Shown: piece by piece, positions 61,371 through 64,000 of the stretch
Layout: each line of letters starts with the position of its first letter
Position numbering within the stretch: the first letter of the stretch is position 1
From: Archangium violaceum
GTDB taxonomy: Bacteria; Myxococcota; Myxococcia; Myxococcales; Myxococcaceae
NCBI RefSeq assembly: GCF_016859125.1
Contig: NZ_CP069338.1
Coordinates: 5,519,501-5,583,500, forward strand
Reading direction: 5' to 3'
DNA length: 64,000 nucleotides
Translations under genes and position numbers: made by a program
The notes under the pieces: model-generated
What the model was told of the DNA's origin: nothing
What the model saw: the letters and a program-made list of their open reading frames with translations, nothing else
Database searches by the model: none

Positions 61371-64000
61371 TCAGCCGGTCTTGCGCAGCTTCTCCGTCGC
61401 CGGCACGACCCTCAGCAGCCGGGCGGGCATCCTGCCCGCGAGTCGCTCCATGGACTGCATGAACAGGCGGTACATCACTGGCAGCAACACCAGCGTCAGC
61501 ACGCACGCGGAGATCGTCCCCGCCACGATGACCACCGCCAGCGGCTTCTGCGTCTCCGAGCCGATACCCCGGCTGAGGCAGGCCGGGACCAGGCCCAGCG
61601 CCGCCAACGCCGCCGTCATCAGCACCGGCCGGAGCCTTTCCCGGGCGCCGTTGAGGATGGCCGACTCCAATGGCTCGCCTGTCTCGAGCCGCTCCGCGAT
61701 GGCCGACATCACCAACACGCCGTTGAGCGCCGCCTGTCCGATGAGGGCGATGAAGCCCACCGCCGCCGCCACCGACAGCGGCATGCCCGCCAGGTACAGG
61801 CCGAACACGCCCCCCATCAGCGCGAAGGGCACGTTCATCAGGGTGATGACCGCGCGGCTGAACGAGTTGAACGCCTTGAACAGCAGCAGCAGTGTCAGCA
61901 GGAGCGCCACGGGCACCACCGTCAGCAGCCGGTTCATCGCCCGCTCCTTGCTCTCGAACTCACCGCCCCATTCGAGGCTCACGCCCGGTGGCAACGGCAC
62001 CTCCCTGGCCACCGTGGCGCGTGCCTCCTCCACGAACGAGCCCATGTCTCGCCCGCGCACGTTCATCCGGATGCCGATGTAGCGCCGGCCGTTCTCCCGG
62101 TTGATGGACGCGCGTCCCTCGCCGCTCCCCACGTGTGCCAGTGCCTCCAGCGGCACGATCACGCCTCCTTCCACCGGCACCCGCATCTTGGCGATCTTCT
62201 CCACGTCATCGCGGCTGGAGACTGGCAGGCGCATGACGACGTCGAAGCGCCGTTCTCCGTCCCAGAACTCGTTCACCGTCTGCCCGCCCAGCGCCGTCTG
62301 CAACACGTGCTGGAACTCACCCATGTCCATTCCGTAGCGCGCGAGCGCCACCCGGTCCGGATTGATCTGCACCTGCATCACCGGCGCGCTCTTCACCAGA
62401 CCCAGGTCCGCCACGCCGTCCACCCGGGCGATGGTGGACTTCACCTTCTCCGCCAGGTTCTGCAACTGGCCCAGATCGTCACCAAAGAGCTTCACCGCGA
62501 TCTGCCCCTGCTGGCCGGAGATGCTCTCGTTGACGTTGTCTCCAATGGGCTGGCTGAAGTTCACCTCCATCCCGGGAATCTCGCTGATGGAGGCCTGCAG
62601 CCGGTCCATCACGTCGGTGAGCTCGGGCGTGTCGCGAGGCCACTGGTCCGGTGGCTTGAGCTTGACGAAGAACTCCAGGTTGTTGGCCAGCTTGGCGTCC
62701 GTACCGTCCTCGGGGCGGCCCAGCGAGGACAGCACCTGCTCCACCTGGGGGGCCTGTTCGATGAGCTGGGTGATTCGCGGCACCAACTTGCGTCCCTCGG
62801 TGAGGGACACGTTCGGCGGCAGGCTGAAGGTCATGTAGATGCTGCCCTCGTTGAGGGCGGGGAGGAACTCGCTGCCCATGCGAGGCAGCATCACTCCCGC
62901 CGTCAACAGGCCCGCCGTGGCCAGGGTGAGCACCAGCGCGGGGCGCTCGAGGGCGAACGTCAGCGTGGGCTCGTAGGCCCGCTCCATCAGCTTCAGCACC
63001 GGGCTCTCCTTGTGCTGGGCCCCCTTGCGGTACACGAGCGAGGCCAGCACCGGGACGAGCGTCACCGAGAACACCAGCGCCCCCAGGAGCGCCGCCACCA
63101 CCGTGTTGGCCATGGGGCTGAACATGCGCCCCTCCACCCGCTCCAGCATGAAGATGGGCAGGTAGGCCGCGATGATGATGAGCATGGAGAACACGGTGGG
63201 CCGCACCACCTGCGAGGTGGCCTGGCGGATGCGCTGCTCCACTGGCGGCGCTTCCCGCTCCGCTCCCGGGCCATGTCCGTGGCCGTGATCGAGGGCCAGC
63301 TTGAGCAGGATGCTCTCGATGATGACCACGCCGCCGTCCACGATGACGCCGAAGTCCACCGCGCCCAGGGACAGCAGGTTGGCCGACATGCCCCGGCTCT
63401 TCAGGTAGATGAACGAGGTGAGCAGTGACAGCGGGATGAGCGTGCCCACCACCAGCGCGGCCCGCAGGTCCATGAGGAAGATGAAGAGGACGAGCGTCAC
63501 CACGATGCCGCCCTCCAGCAGGTTGCGGCCCACCGTCTTGAGCGTGGTGTTCACCAGGTCCGTGCGGTCGTAGAAGGGGTCGATCCTCGCATCCTCGAGC
63601 TTGAGGCGCTGGTTGATCTCCTCCACCGCTCCGCGCAGGCGGGAGAGCACGTCGGAGGGGTTCTCCCCCCGGCGCATCAAGACGATGCCCTCCACGGTGT
63701 CGTATTCCCCGCCGCGGCTCACCACGCCCTGGCGTGGCGCCCAGCCATCGCGTACCTCGGCGACATCCTTGATGAAGACGGGCGTGCCCTCGTGCGTGGC
63801 CACGCGCACCTCGCGGATGTCCTCCAAGGTGCTGAAGAGTCCCTGGCTGCGGATGACGAGCTGCTCGGCGCCCCGCTCCAGCACTCCGCCCGAGGCATTC
63901 ATGCTGCCGCCGCGCAGGGCGTCCTCCAGGTCGTCCAGCGTCAGCCCGAAGGCGGCCAGGCGCGAGGGATCTGGCTCCACGTGCACCTCGCGCAGCAGGC
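61371..64000 (-). CDS. Heavy-metal efflux RND transporter, CusA/CzcA type, partial
   Basis: At least 876 residues are in the window and the frame is still open at base 64000, so the N-terminal part is outside. The protein is the inner-membrane pump of a tripartite metal efflux system. Visible features are the RND helices with the proton-relay region LLSLGAVDFGVIVDGGVVIIES, FSMLIIIAAYLPIFMLERVEGRMFSPM, the porter loops, and the last helices AAALGLVPACLS and ISACVLTLVLLPVMYRLFMQ. The metal cannot be assigned from this part. The membrane-fusion and outer-membrane partners are presumably upstream, outside the window. Confidence 0.92.
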   Translation of the reverse strand, partial: LLREVHVEPDPSRLAAFGLTLDDLEDALRGGSMNASGGVLERGAEQLVIRSQGLFSTLEDIREVRVATHEGTPVFIKDVAEVRDGWAPRQGVVSRGGEYDTVEGIVLMRRGENPSDVLSRLRGAVEEINQRLKLEDARIDPFYDRTDLVNTTLKTVGRNLLEGGIVVTLVLFIFLMDLRAALVVGTLIPLSLLTSFIYLKSRGMSANLLSLGAVDFGVIVDGGVVIIESILLKLALDHGHGHGPGAEREAPPVEQRIRQATSQVVRPTVFSMLIIIAAYLPIFMLERVEGRMFSPMANTVVAALLGALVFSVTLVPVLASLVYRKGAQHKESPVLKLMERAYEPTLTFALERPALVLTLATAGLLTAGVMLPRMGSEFLPALNEGSIYMTFSLPPNVSLTEGRKLVPRITQLIEQAPQVEQVLSSLGRPEDGTDAKLANNLEFFVKLKPPDQWPRDTPELTDVMDRLQASISEIPGMEVNFSQPIGDNVNESISGQQGQIAVKLFGDDLGQLQNLAEKVKSTIARVDGVADLGLVKSAPVMQVQINPDRVALARYGMDMGEFQHVLQTALGGQTVNEFWDGERRFDVVMRLPVSSRDDVEKIAKMRVPVEGGVIVPLEALAHVGSGEGRASINRENGRRYIGIRMNVRGRDMGSFVEEARATVAREVPLPPGVSLEWGGEFESKERAMNRLLTVVPVALLLTLLLLFKAFNSFSRAVITLMNVPFALMGGVFGLYLAGMPLSVAAAVGFIALIGQAALNGVLVMSAIAERLETGEPLESAILNGARERLRPVLMTAALAALGLVPACLSRGIGSETQKPLAVVIVAGTISACVLTLVLLPVMYRLFMQSMERLAGRMPARLLRVVPATEKLRKTG

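Overview
The window suggests a high-GC deltaproteobacterium of the Myxococcota, most likely suborder Cystobacterineae (Archangiaceae-like, e.g. Archangium, Cystobacter or Melittangium relatives). The evidence is very GC-rich coding DNA, two DUF2378 (TIGR02265-type) proteins, PilZ/receiver proteins of the Myxococcus paralogous TIGR02266 type, many eukaryote-like kinase genes, and an array of Pxr-like small RNAs behind a PxrK/PxrR-type two-component system. The genus is inference.

Layout. 1-7,250: a partial gene, dtd, a DUF2378 gene, a collapsed Ser/Thr kinase pseudogene, a secreted TPR/beta-barrel protein, a short-chain dehydrogenase, a PBP4-type peptidase with a long C-terminal extension, and ssb. 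7,268-15,782: a lone sdhC, then hslO, a phosphoribosyltransferase, selB, a PAS-GAF histidine kinase and an NtrC-type sigma-54 activator; the last three overlap by their stop/start codons. 15,783-17,520: no protein genes. It holds five tandem sRNA units, each with an upstream palindromic activator site, a -24/-12 sigma-54 promoter, a C-rich stem-loop and a rho-independent terminator. 17,523-25,724 (minus): half of a complex I locus, nuoE-F-J-K-L-M-N. 25,828-32,193: a PilZ-receiver protein, a predicted pseudokinase coupled to serB, a MshEN-only protein, DUF309 and CPXCG proteins, Hsp20 and an HTH-receiver regulator. 32,275-38,626 (minus): Kdo/LPS genes kdsC, kdsA, kdsB with pyrG and an MsbA-like ABC exporter. 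38,733-45,581: wecB, a second DUF2378 gene, an RluA-type pseudouridine synthase and a 1303-residue pseudokinase-cyclase-TPR protein. 45,828-48,405: a B12-type radical SAM RiPP maturase followed by a Gly/Pro-repeat candidate precursor and a frameshifted small gene. 48,579-52,450: a receptor-less CheA pathway (receiver/PilZ, CheY, GAF coiled coil, CheA). 52,597-55,790: a PRC-barrel protein, a small hypothetical, a CPT/EPT-like CDP-alcohol phosphotransferase with a perfect CRP-type site upstream, and a Tat/lipoprotein lactonase. 55,938-64,000: DUF4112, three fused gene remnants, a secreted Arg/Glu single-helix protein, an MFS exporter, an alcohol dehydrogenase, an NmrA remnant and a partial CusA/CzcA efflux pump.

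How the genes work together. The strongest unit is the two-component system feeding its own sRNA array: the activator carries the GAFTGA loop needed for sigma-54, and all five RNA promoters have correctly spaced GG-N10-GC elements with palindromes about 75-120 bp upstream. The second unit of interest is the radical SAM/Gly-Pro peptide pair. Envelope genes (Kdo, exporter, wecB, PBP4) and respiratory genes (complex I half, SdhC) form the housekeeping background. Several loci show decay by deletion or frameshift. All assignments come from reading the sequence and from knowledge of families; no searches were run.
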